From positions 7,530 through 71,529 of the forward strand of contig JBKQRT010000031.1 in the NCBI GenBank assembly GCA_052143895.1: a stretch of DNA of 64,000 bases, given 5' to 3'. A program made the translations under genes and the position numbers. Under the pieces are notes generated by a model, which had not been told where the DNA came from, made no database searches, and was given only the letters and a program-made list of their open reading frames with translations. This stretch comes from Bog-756 sp052143895. Lineage in GTDB: Bacteria > Actinomycetota > Acidimicrobiia > Acidimicrobiales > RAAP-2. Of the stretch, positions 42,078-50,163 are shown one piece after another; the first letter of the stretch is position 1, and each line of letters starts with the position of its first letter.

Positions 42078-42159
42078 GCCGACCATCCGTCACCCACCAC
42101 CCACCGACCCTCGGCCGGCCGGCGGTTGGTGACCACTCCCCACACGAAGGAACGAACCC

Positions 42160-43089
42160 ATGAACAACCGCATGCAGGTCGCCACGACCCATTCGGCGCC
42201 CCGGATCCGACGACTGGCCCGGTGGGCCGGGGTGGCGGCCGGGGGCGCACTGGCCCTCACCATCACCCTGGTGAGCGTGGGCGCCACGGCGGCGTCGGCC
42301 TCGACCCTCAACGGGGCAGCCACCCCCGCCAACCCCGCCACCCAGGCACCTCTGGGCTCCGCCGGGTCGGCGACGCCCTTCACCGTGACCCTCCCGGCCA
42401 ACGCCGCCTGCTCGGGCGACACCGCCACCGACGGCTACCACGTCTACAGCTACCTGGTGCCGCTCGGGACGGCGCTCTCGGGGGTGACCTTCGTCAACTT
42501 CCCCTCCACCGGCTACGGCTTCGTGGACAACACCGGGCTCTACTACGGCCCGGCCAACACGGCCATCGGCACCGGTCAGATCGTCTCCATCCCCGACAAC
42601 TTCGAGTGGGCCCCGTTGGTCGCCGACGACGGCGTGCCGCTCTCCACGCTGCTCTACAGCAACGGCGGCACCAGTGGCGCCTGGGAGGCCGGGCTCGCCT
42701 GTGCCAACACGCACGGCACCCTCACCGACAACTGGAACACCGAGGTCGACTTCATCACAAATCCGAGCGATCCCCACGGCTTCAGCTGGTCGGCCGTGCC
42801 CGGTGCGCCTACCACCCTGCGGCTACTGACCCGCACCGTCCCACCGGCCACCCGCGGGACCCCCTTCAGCTTCCAGCTCCAGGTCGCCGGCGGGGTGTCG
42901 CCGTACAAGTGGAAGGCGACGGGCGCCCCCAAGGGGATCAAGCTGGGGAAGACCGGCCTGCTGGCCGGCACCCTGAGCACAACGAAGATCAAGGCGGGCA
43001 CGTACCCGATCACCGTGACCGTGTCCGACTCGGGCAAGAAGTCGGCAAAGCAGACAACCACGCTGGTCATCGACCTGGTGGTGTCGTAG
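42160..43089 (+). CDS. Secreted protein with C-terminal putative Ig (He_PIG-like) domain
   Basis: A 309-residue exported protein. Signal peptide 1-48 (hydrophobic core GGALALTITLVSVGATA, cleavage after ASA). The central region (49-215) is Gly/Ala/Thr-rich, with no assigned fold. The last about 90 residues, from LRLLTRTVPPATRGTPFSF through VAGGVSPYKWKATGAPKGIKL to AGTYPITVTVSDSG, match a putative Ig domain common in surface proteins. Same direction and likely same transcript as the PstS-like protein. It converges on the PLP decarboxylase across 9 bases. Confidence 0.7.
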   Translation: MNNRMQVATTHSAPRIRRLARWAGVAAGGALALTITLVSVGATAASASTLNGAATPANPATQAPLGSAGSATPFTVTLPANAACSGDTATDGYHVYSYLVPLGTALSGVTFVNFPSTGYGFVDNTGLYYGPANTAIGTGQIVSIPDNFEWAPLVADDGVPLSTLLYSNGGTSGAWEAGLACANTHGTLTDNWNTEVDFITNPSDPHGFSWSAVPGAPTTLRLLTRTVPPATRGTPFSFQLQVAGGVSPYKWKATGAPKGIKLGKTGLLAGTLSTTKIKAGTYPITVTVSDSGKKSAKQTTTLVIDLVVS

Positions 43090-43098
43090 GGAGACCGA

Positions 43099-44460
43099 TC
43101 AGGCCATGGTGGCGATGATCTCCTCGATCATGGCCACCGTCGTGTCGGGATGGAGCAGGGCCAGCCGGCCCACGGCCTCGCCCTCCCACGTGGTGTGCAC
43201 GACGAAGCCGATCTGGTCCTCGAGAAGCCGGGCCGACCACCGCTCGTAGTCGGCCCGGCTCCAGCCGGTCCGACGGAACAGGACCACCGAGAGCTCGGGG
43301 CGCCGCATCAGCTCGAGGTAGGGCGTGCGCTCGATGAGGTCGGCTGTCTCCTGGGTCACCGACAAGACGGTCTCCACCGCGTCGCGGTAGGCGTCGGTGC
43401 CGTTGACGGCCAGGGAGAACCACAGTGGAAGCCCGCGGGCCCGCCGGGTCAGGTGGTACGCGTAGTCGCTCGGGTTCCACTCCTCCTCGTGGATGTGGAG
43501 CACGTCGAGGTAGGAGGCGTCCTGGGTGTGGACCGCCTTGGCCAGGTGGGGCTCCCGGTAGATGAGGGCGGCGCAGTCGAACGGGGCGAACAGCCACTTG
43601 TGGGGGTCGACCACCAGCGAGTCGACCTGCTCGATGCCGACGAACCGGTGGCGGGCCGAGGGGGCGAAGAGCGCCGCGCACCCGTACGCCCCGTCGACGT
43701 GGTACCAGAGCGAGCGTTCACTCGCCACCGCCCCGACACCGGCCAGGTCGTCGACGATGCCGGCGTTGGTGGTGCCGCCGGTGGCCACCACCCCCACCAC
43801 GTCGGCGCCCCGCGGGTGGGCGTCGAGGGCCACTGTCAGGCCGTGGCCGGTGAGCCGGTGGTCCTCGCAGGGCACGAGAAGCACTTCGACCCCGAGGACC
43901 CGCAGTGCCTTGCCCACCGAGGAGTGGGCCTCCTCGCTGACGGCGAACAGCGGCCGCTCGGGGGCACGGTCGCCCATGCGATGAGCGGCGGTGTCGCGGG
44001 CCACCATAAGGGCGGAGAGGTTCCCGGCAGAGCCGCCCGAGACGAAGCAGCCTCCGGCGCCCGGTGGGAGGCCGGCCAGCCCGGCCAGCACACCGAGGGC
44101 CTGGTTCTCGGCGGCGACCGCCCCGGCCGCCTCCACCCAGGACGTGCCGTTGAGCGACGAGCAGGCCACCACCATGTCGAACAGGAGGGACGCCTTGGTC
44201 GGCGCCGCCGGGATGAACGAGAGGAAGCGCGGGCTGTCGCAGGACACGACGGCCGTGGCCAGCTCGCGGTCGAAGATCTGCATGATGCGGCCGGGGTCGC
44301 TGCCCTCCGTGTTGATCAGGCCGCGCAGGCTCGCGTCCAGAGACGACGCCTGCGCGCCGCCGTAGTCGAGAGGGACCGGATCGAGGGCCAGGCGCCACCG
44401 GCAGTAGTCGAGGATGAGGGTGGTGAGCTTCTCGTCGTAGACGAACATGGGGTTGCGCAT
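43099..44460 (-). CDS. PLP-dependent group II amino acid decarboxylase
   Basis: A 453-residue pyridoxal-phosphate enzyme of the aromatic-L-amino-acid/glutamate decarboxylase family. GCFVSGGSAGNLSALMVARD binds the cofactor phosphate. EEAHSSVGKALRVLGV has the ring-stacking His. WYHVDGAYGCAAL carries the Asp, and VDPHKWLFAPFDCA has the Schiff-base Lys. Likely substrates are tyrosine, tryptophan, DOPA or aspartate. Start chosen at ATG 44460 (ATGs at 44463 and 44484 are alternatives). It faces the Ig-domain gene end to end. Confidence 0.85.
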   Translation of the reverse strand: MRNPMFVYDEKLTTLILDYCRWRLALDPVPLDYGGAQASSLDASLRGLINTEGSDPGRIMQIFDRELATAVVSCDSPRFLSFIPAAPTKASLLFDMVVACSSLNGTSWVEAAGAVAAENQALGVLAGLAGLPPGAGGCFVSGGSAGNLSALMVARDTAAHRMGDRAPERPLFAVSEEAHSSVGKALRVLGVEVLLVPCEDHRLTGHGLTVALDAHPRGADVVGVVATGGTTNAGIVDDLAGVGAVASERSLWYHVDGAYGCAALFAPSARHRFVGIEQVDSLVVDPHKWLFAPFDCAALIYREPHLAKAVHTQDASYLDVLHIHEEEWNPSDYAYHLTRRARGLPLWFSLAVNGTDAYRDAVETVLSVTQETADLIERTPYLELMRRPELSVVLFRRTGWSRADYERWSARLLEDQIGFVVHTTWEGEAVGRLALLHPDTTVAMIEEIIATMA

Positions 44461-44510
44461 CATGTCCTTTCGCGGTCGCACCATGATCGCAGAGTGGCAC
44501 CGGCCGCCGT

Positions 44511-45074
44511 CTACGACGTCGACGAGGTCGGTCCTCTCCGGTGCGCCGACACGGCGTAGTCGCCACCCTCGACGTACGGGTCGCCGTCCCAGTTCGCCCA
44601 CCGTCCGGCGGGCACCAGCCCGGCCTGCTCGCAGTGGAGGTCGTACTCGTCCAGGCCGTACCCGCGGTCGAGGCTGAACCCGGCGATGAGCAACCCGCCG
44701 TCGGCCACGTGGCGGGCGCATCCGGCTACCAGTGCCGCCCGAGTCTCCTCGGGCGTGAACAGGGGGACGTTCCCGGCCATGAGCACGACGTCGAAGCGGC
44801 GGCCGAGCTCGAGGTCGGGGATGTCCTCGATGATCCAGGTCAGCTCCGGCGACAGTCGTCGGGCGGTGTCGATCATCGAGGGGTCGCGGTCGACACCCAC
44901 CACCTCCACCCCGCGTCGGGCCAGCTCCCGCGCCACGCGGCCGGTGCCGCACCCGGCGTCCAGCACCGATGACGGTCGCCGGGCGACGACGAAGGCAGCC
45001 TCACCGTGGATGTCGACCCCGGCCTCGGCCAGCGCATCGAACCGCCGCTGGTACCGATCGCCGTCCCAGCTCAC
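44511..45074 (-). CDS. Class I SAM-dependent methyltransferase
   Basis: A 187-residue Rossmann methyltransferase. SAM motif I is VLDAGCGTGRVARELA; VVGVDRDPSMI is motif II; FDVVLMAGNVPLF is the post-motif strand. No DNA-recognition domain is apparent, so a small-molecule or protein target is likely. It starts at GTG 45074 inside the stop of the upstream gene (GTGA). This start is buried in a perfect 11-bp inverted repeat (45065-45102). It is the last gene of the methyltransferase locus. Confidence 0.8.
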   Translation of the reverse strand: MSWDGDRYQRRFDALAEAGVDIHGEAAFVVARRPSSVLDAGCGTGRVARELARRGVEVVGVDRDPSMIDTARRLSPELTWIIEDIPDLELGRRFDVVLMAGNVPLFTPEETRAALVAGCARHVADGGLLIAGFSLDRGYGLDEYDLHCEQAGLVPAGRWANWDGDPYVEGGDYAVSAHRRGPTSSTS

Positions 45075-45102
45075 CGGCCCGACTCCCAAAAGGTGAGCTG
45101 GG
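45065..45102 (-). promoter_or_regulatory. mRNA hairpin covering a coupled start codon
   Basis: cccagctcacc (45065-45075) and ggtgagctggg (45092-45102) are perfect 11-bp inverted repeats with a 16-base loop. In the minus-strand transcript the 3' arm contains the GTG start and overlapping TGA at the 45071 junction. Ribosomes finishing the upstream gene would open it, so the methyltransferase would be made only by coupling. Confidence 0.55.
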
Positions 45103-46129
45103 GGTCGCCGGCCAGCTCCAGCGGGTAGTAGCCGGGAAGCCCTGACATGGGCGTGTCGAGGTAGACCTTGGCCTCCGGGGGCTGGGCGAACCGGCCGTGG
45201 CTCCAACGGATCTCCACATGACCGCGCACGGTGCCGGTGGTGCTGTCGTGCCGGTCGTGGAAGGTGGCGGCCCAGTCGACCCGCGGCTGCCCGACCGCCG
45301 CCGGTGCCACGGCGAAGGACTCCATTTCGAACTGCTCGCGCCAGTCCCACGGGCCGGCGATGCGGAACCGGGCGGCCGCCCCGGTCCGGCGGTCGTTCCC
45401 GAGCACAAAGTAGGGCGCGCTGCCGATCCGCAGCAGACGCCACAGCATCGTCTCGGGAGCCACGCCGGACGACGCCAGCCGGTCCGACCACCGGGTCGCC
45501 GACGCCCGGCTCACGGCGCGGCAGAGCGAGGCGTAGGCCGCGCGCGAGGCGGCGTCGGGGTAGGAGCGGCCGGCCAGGGCGCTGCGGAGCGCGACCAGCT
45601 GGTCGCGGGAACAGGCGCCGGGAGTCGGGGGGAGCCCGGTGAGGCTGGTGGCGGCCAGACAGGCCCGGTAGAGGATACCGAGCTCCTCGGGGGCGACCGA
45701 CCGGTACCAGTCGCCCCGGTCCCATTCGCCGGTGGTGGCGAGCAGCCCCTCGAAGACCCGGCCGGGGGAGGCGTTGGCCAGGATGTCGGACTCGTACTTG
45801 CAGCTGACCAGGTAGACGTGGTCGATCCGCAGGTCGATGGGCGCCACCTCGTCCCCCGGCGACCGCCGTCCCCCGGTCCACTCGACCATCCTCGGTGGTC
45901 TCCCGCGCAGTCCGTCGTCTGCGTCGAGCAGGGCCCGGCCGTTGGCGAACGCCTGGGTCAGCTGATCGGCCAGCCGACCGGAACGGTGGATCTCGTCGAG
46001 CCGGTCCCATACGTCGTCGCCCAGATGGAGCTGGCCGGGCCGGTCGGCCAGGGCCGCCGACACCTCGGGATAGGGGAGCGTCCCGAGCGCCGTCCCGAGC
46101 TCGGTGGCCGTCGTCCGGTCATCGGGCAC
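45071..46129 (-). CDS. Conserved-type protein of unknown function, nuclease-like motif, paired with DNA methyltransferase
   Basis: A 352-residue cytosolic protein not assignable to a named family. Residues 97-112 (PIDLRIDHVYLVSCKY) have an Asp-rich strand followed by a hydrophobic strand and Ser-Cys-Lys, reminiscent of a PD-(D/E)xK core with Ser in the acidic position. NASPGRVFEGLL follows. The C-terminal part (about 220-352) has several beta strands (SAPYFVLGND, HVEIRWSHGRF) that could recognise DNA. It starts at GTG 46129, 27 bases after the DNA methyltransferase, and overlaps the SAM methyltransferase. Candidate restriction or effector subunit; unproven. Confidence 0.6.
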   Translation of the reverse strand: MPDDRTTATELGTALGTLPYPEVSAALADRPGQLHLGDDVWDRLDEIHRSGRLADQLTQAFANGRALLDADDGLRGRPPRMVEWTGGRRSPGDEVAPIDLRIDHVYLVSCKYESDILANASPGRVFEGLLATTGEWDRGDWYRSVAPEELGILYRACLAATSLTGLPPTPGACSRDQLVALRSALAGRSYPDAASRAAYASLCRAVSRASATRWSDRLASSGVAPETMLWRLLRIGSAPYFVLGNDRRTGAAARFRIAGPWDWREQFEMESFAVAPAAVGQPRVDWAATFHDRHDSTTGTVRGHVEIRWSHGRFAQPPEAKVYLDTPMSGLPGYYPLELAGDPQLTFWESGR

Positions 46130-46156
46130 GGTACGGGTCGCCGTCGACGTGGTCGG

Positions 46157-47656
46157 TCATCCGTGCCCCCGACCCCCGGTGCCGTAGGCGCGCAGGCGCT
46201 CCATGCATGCCGGGTCGAGCAGTTCGAGCACGTCGAATACCGGTCCGTTCCCATCGCCCCGCACCGCCCGGAGCGCCTTCCCCCCGGGGGACCTCGGGCC
46301 CGGCAGGTCGGTGGACAGCAGCACCATCGGGCCGAGGTCGTCGCGCCCGGTGCCGTGGCGCCGTGCTTCGTGGAGCACACTGGCCGTGCCCAGCGACCGC
46401 CACAGGACGTCGGGGCGCCGGAGGCCGGGACGGGTGGCCGAGTGGGCGCCCGACAGGTCGAAGAGCCACAGGCCCCCGGTGGCGTCCCGGGTCCGGAAGT
46501 CCACGCTGACCCCCAGGTCGCCGTAGGCGACGTCGCGTTCGATCTGCCCGAAGCCCGACGCGACCAGCGCCCCGTGGGCCAGCTCACGCGCCTTCTGGCC
46601 AAGGGCGACCTCGTCGGCCAGGCCGGGCGCCTCGCCCCCCTTCGGTGCCGGCCGGCCCGGCGGTACGGTCACCCGCCTCGTTCCGGAGGTGCCGGGTGGA
46701 GGCGCGGCCAGTTCCGCCCGCGCCTCGGCCACCCGCTCCTCGCTCAGGGCCAGGTAGCCGTCGTCGGTGTCGAACCCGACGTAGTGGCGTTCGGTCCGCA
46801 CCGCAGCCACCGCCGTCGAGCCCGACCCCATGAACGGGTCGAGGACCAGGTCGCCGCGGTAGGTGTAGAGCTCGATGAGGCGCCGGGGGAGCTCCACCGG
46901 GAACGGTGCCGGATGGCCCACGCGGGTGGCGGACTCGCTCGGGATGTCCCAGATGTCGATGGTGGCGTCGACGAACTCATCCATGTTGATGGTGCCCTCG
47001 CTCGGCAGGCCCGCTGCCGCACGCTGGACCGAGGTCAGGGCCCGGTCGAAGCGCCCCTTTGACGCCACCACGATCCGCTCGGACACGTCACGGAGCACGG
47101 GGTTGCCCGGCCGTTGGTAGGTGCCCCAGGCGCACGATCCGCCGGCCGCGTGGCTCTTCTGCCACACGATCTCCCCCCGCAGGAGGAACCCGAGCCGCTC
47201 CAGCAGGTCGATGACGTCGCGGGAGAGGGAGCGGTAGGGCTTGCGGCCGAGGTTGGCGACGTTGACGGCGATGCGCCCGCCGGGCTCGAGCTTGTCGAAG
47301 CACTGACCGAACACGTCGTGGAGCATGCCGAGGTAGGCGTCGTAGTCGGCGGGCACATGGCCCACGCCGAGGACCGCCTCGTACTCCTTGCCGGCGAAGT
47401 AGGGCGGCGAGGTCACGACCAGGGCCACCGAGTCGTCGGCCACCGCTCCGTACCGGTCCATCTCGCGGGCGTCGCCGGCCCAGACGGTGTCGATGGCGGC
47501 GGGCGGCGCGATCCGGGAGTCCCCGGACAGGTGGGGTGGCGTGAACCGTGCGTAGAAGGTCGAGGCGTCGTGGGCTTCGCGGCGGCCGACCCCGAAGGTC
47601 GAGGTCGCCGTGGGCCGCCGCCGGCCGGGTACCCGGAGGGGCTCGACGGAGCTCAT
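46157..47656 (-). CDS. DNA methyltransferase (beta class, N4-C or N6-A) with C-terminal nuclease-like extension
   Basis: A 499-residue protein. Catalytic motif TSPPYF (82-87) comes before the SAM motif DPFMGSGSTAVAA (273-285), the order of beta-class enzymes. FDTDDGYLALSEERV follows. Residues about 345-499 form an extra domain after a linker: VSVDFRTRDATGG, LWLFDLSGAH (a D-x13-D-x-S pattern), RRPDVLWRSLG and MVLLSTDLPG, which looks like a degenerate PD-(D/E)xK or sensor fold. ATG at 47656; upstream in-frame sequence lacks bias. First gene of a three-gene run to 44511. The 237-bp gap 47657-47893 holds no other gene I can support. Confidence 0.85.
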   Translation of the reverse strand: MSSVEPLRVPGRRRPTATSTFGVGRREAHDASTFYARFTPPHLSGDSRIAPPAAIDTVWAGDAREMDRYGAVADDSVALVVTSPPYFAGKEYEAVLGVGHVPADYDAYLGMLHDVFGQCFDKLEPGGRIAVNVANLGRKPYRSLSRDVIDLLERLGFLLRGEIVWQKSHAAGGSCAWGTYQRPGNPVLRDVSERIVVASKGRFDRALTSVQRAAAGLPSEGTINMDEFVDATIDIWDIPSESATRVGHPAPFPVELPRRLIELYTYRGDLVLDPFMGSGSTAVAAVRTERHYVGFDTDDGYLALSEERVAEARAELAAPPPGTSGTRRVTVPPGRPAPKGGEAPGLADEVALGQKARELAHGALVASGFGQIERDVAYGDLGVSVDFRTRDATGGLWLFDLSGAHSATRPGLRRPDVLWRSLGTASVLHEARRHGTGRDDLGPMVLLSTDLPGPRSPGGKALRAVRGDGNGPVFDVLELLDPACMERLRAYGTGGRGHG

Positions 47657-47893
47657 CGGGGACCGGAGGCCCCAGGAACCAACGCGACCGCCGACGGGGC
47701 CGTGGTCTGACGTGCCCCGCACGACGGCGCGGGTCGGAACGCGGTCACTGGGTTCGTGGGCACACGGGGGATCATAGGAAGACGGTGTGACGGGACGCCG
47801 TGCCGGAGCCACTGGATCGGATGTGGCGGCCTCCCATGGCCAGGAGGCTAGCGGTGGCCCCGCGGCCTCCTGCGGATGGGCGCCGGGTGCGCG

Positions 47894-49219
47894 TCAGCCC
47901 CCCGCCAGGTGCTCGCTGATCGACTCACCGACCGCCACGCAGCTGGTGCTCGAGATGCAGCTCACAGCGGTCAGCGGCTGGGGCACGCCGATGGCGGCCG
48001 CCCGGGTCCACGCGTGGGACGGGGCGCCGGTCACCAGCACGATGCCGCCATCGGCCTCGAGGGCCACCGCGCTGCCCACAGCAATGCAGGTGGCGGCCGC
48101 GGTGCAGGACACGCCCATGAGCGTCGCGGTAACAGCGGGCACCGTCGGGCGCGACCAGGTGCCGCCCCCGTTGTCGGAGGTGAGCAGCACACCGTGCCCG
48201 GACCGGGCGTTGTTCAGCGTGGTGGCGGTGGTGCCGACCACGGTGCAGTGCACACCGGCGGCCCCGACCGCCGGTGTGGAGGTGGCGGTCGGCCCGCCAG
48301 GCGTCGTGGCCGGCGCGGTGGTGGGTGCCGTCGCCGGGGAGGTGCCCGCGGCCGTCGTTGTCGTGGTCCCGTTCGCCCCGGTGGACGCGGCCGTCGAGGT
48401 GTACGGGAGCGCCCCACGGCTCACCGGCACCGAGAGACAGGAGACGCCGTTCAGTTCGCCGATGCCGGACGGGGTGGGCACCACGGACCAGGTCGAGCCG
48501 CCGTCGGCGGTGAGGACCACCACTCCGGCCACGTGATCGGCACCCACGCTGGCGTAGGCCGTGACCCAGCACTGGTCGTCGCCGACGCACGAGACGTCGG
48601 AAGCCCCCGACACGGCAGCCGGGAGGTTCCCGGCGACGGACCACGCCACACCGGACGACGACACCAGTGCCACCGCCCCGCCGCCCGTCGAGCCCAGGGC
48701 CAGGCAGCGATGGTCGCTCCCGCAGGAGACGGCCGTGATATCGAGCACGGTGGGGGGAACGGGCTGCTCGGTCCACACCGATCCGCCGTCGGAGGTCGTG
48801 ATGACGGCCCCCAGGCCGGCCGCAGTCTGGCCGACCGCCGTGCAGTTGCGATGGTCGCTGCAGGCGATGGCGGAGAGGTATGCCACGGTGGGCGGGATGG
48901 GCCGGCCCACCCAGGTGGCGCCGCCGTCGGTCGTGGTGATGAGCGCCGCACCGTTCGGGGCGCCCGACACGCCGACGGTGGACCCCACCGCCCAGCACTG
49001 GGTGGCGGTAGCGCATTCGACGTCCCGCAGCGAATTGACCGGCACGGGCAGCGCCGCCGGGGCGAAGGACCCGAGCCACGGCGACCCGGGGCTGAAGGTG
49101 GAGGGCGGGCTGCTCGTCGAGGTCGCGTTGGCACACGCGGTGGCCGAAAGCACCACGACCACCGCCGACAGCCTCCGAGGCCACCGCGCCGCCCGGCGCG
49201 GGGAGGGGGTGCTCACCAC
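47894..49219 (-). CDS. Secreted seven-repeat propeller protein with Cys pairs (BNR/YCF48-like)
   Basis: A 441-residue exported protein. Signal region RRLSAVVVVLSATACANA ends in a plausible lipobox. Seven repeats each contain a C-x5-C pair: CATATQC, CSDHRNC, CGSDHRC, CVGDDQC, C...HC (interrupted), CTAAATC and CISSTSC, each followed by AVG-like strands. Between pairs are TTDGGATW and TSDGGSVW motifs of BNR/sialidase-type propellers. The fifth pair is split by about 57 residues of Thr/Ala/Pro. Starts at GTG 49219 (or 49216). It ends 13 bases downstream of the RDD gene, same strand. Confidence 0.75.
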   Translation of the reverse strand: MVSTPSPRRAARWPRRLSAVVVVLSATACANATSTSSPPSTFSPGSPWLGSFAPAALPVPVNSLRDVECATATQCWAVGSTVGVSGAPNGAALITTTDGGATWVGRPIPPTVAYLSAIACSDHRNCTAVGQTAAGLGAVITTSDGGSVWTEQPVPPTVLDITAVSCGSDHRCLALGSTGGGAVALVSSSGVAWSVAGNLPAAVSGASDVSCVGDDQCWVTAYASVGADHVAGVVVLTADGGSTWSVVPTPSGIGELNGVSCLSVPVSRGALPYTSTAASTGANGTTTTTAAGTSPATAPTTAPATTPGGPTATSTPAVGAAGVHCTVVGTTATTLNNARSGHGVLLTSDNGGGTWSRPTVPAVTATLMGVSCTAAATCIAVGSAVALEADGGIVLVTGAPSHAWTRAAAIGVPQPLTAVSCISSTSCVAVGESISEHLAGG

Positions 49220-49232
49220 GGTAGCTCCGGCG

Positions 49233-49955
49233 TCAGCGGACGTTGATGACGTCGGTGTGTGCCACCTTGTCGTGGAACCCCTGCCGCCGGTCGTCCCACA
49301 GCGGCGAGAGCGCAGCGACGACCGTGTACAGGCCGGCGATCGCACTGATCACGGGGATCCAGCTCACGAGGATCCCCGGCCAGAGCACGAGGATCCGGAT
49401 CCCGGCCCGCTGGGGTCCGGTCGCCCCCCCGGTCGGCTCATCGCGCACGGCGATGCCCAGCGCCATCTGCCCGACGGTCTGACCCTTCTCCCCGCCGTTC
49501 AGGATGGCGAAGTAGGCGATGTCGATGATGGCGAACGCGATGCCCAGCAGGATCAAACTGCCCCGCCACGCCGTTCCGTACAGTCCGCCGCTCGAGGCGG
49601 TGCTGCCCACGATGATGAGGGTCAGGATGATCTTCGGGATGGTGAGGATGAAGAAGTCGATGATGATGGCGACGAGGCGCTGCCACCAGGCGGCCAGCGG
49701 CCGCCCCAGCCGGTCGACAGGGACCGCGACGTATCCGTACGGCGATGCCGGCGGAGCCGCTCCGTAGGGCGGTGGCGGCGCCTGTCCGTAGGGAGGGGGC
49801 GGTGGCGGCGCCTGTCCGTACGGAGGGGCCGGGGGCGCCTGGCCGCTGAGCGGCGGCGCGGACCCCGGTGCCGAGGGTGCGACCGGGGGAGCGGGCGGCG
49901 GCGCCCCCTCGGTCGCACCAGGATCGCCTTCTGGGGGCGGTGTCAGATCGCTCAC
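49233..49955 (-). CDS. RDD-domain membrane protein with Pro/Tyr-rich N-terminus
   Basis: A 240-residue protein. Residues 1-75 are Pro/Gly/Tyr-rich with repeats (YGQAPPPP). The RDD domain has LAAWWQRLVAIIIDFFILTI (Arg-Asp near the start of the helix), KGQTVGQMALGIAVRD, and a terminal WDDRRQGFHDKVAHTDVI. Three to four transmembrane helices. RDD proteins are often linked to export or membrane stress. GTG start at 49955. Probably co-transcribed with the propeller lipoprotein downstream. Confidence 0.82.
   Translation of the reverse strand: MSDLTPPPEGDPGATEGAPPPAPPVAPSAPGSAPPLSGQAPPAPPYGQAPPPPPPYGQAPPPPYGAAPPASPYGYVAVPVDRLGRPLAAWWQRLVAIIIDFFILTIPKIILTLIIVGSTASSGGLYGTAWRGSLILLGIAFAIIDIAYFAILNGGEKGQTVGQMALGIAVRDEPTGGATGPQRAGIRILVLWPGILVSWIPVISAIAGLYTVVAALSPLWDDRRQGFHDKVAHTDVINVR
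49771..49820. repeat. 30-bp-period direct repeat in the RDD gene
   Basis: ggtggcggcgcctgtccgta occurs at 49771-49790 and exactly at 49801-49820. On the minus strand both encode the YGQAPPPP unit of the proline-rich N-terminus; in-frame expansion or contraction is possible. Confidence 0.8.
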
Positions 49956-50163
49956 GATGAACCCCGATCGCGTCCGCGGCGCTGCCTGCCTGCTGGCCGA
50001 TGCCCACGGACTGTCCGTTTCCCCGAGATCTTGTCACGGGACACCCGATCCGGAGGTGATGACGCGCCCGACCGGGTGCGCCGGCCGTCTACCGTACGTC
50101 GGTGGTGATGATGCTTCGCTCCAGCGGCAGCGGGGAGGCCCGCGCCCGCTGTCGGGAGCAGGC

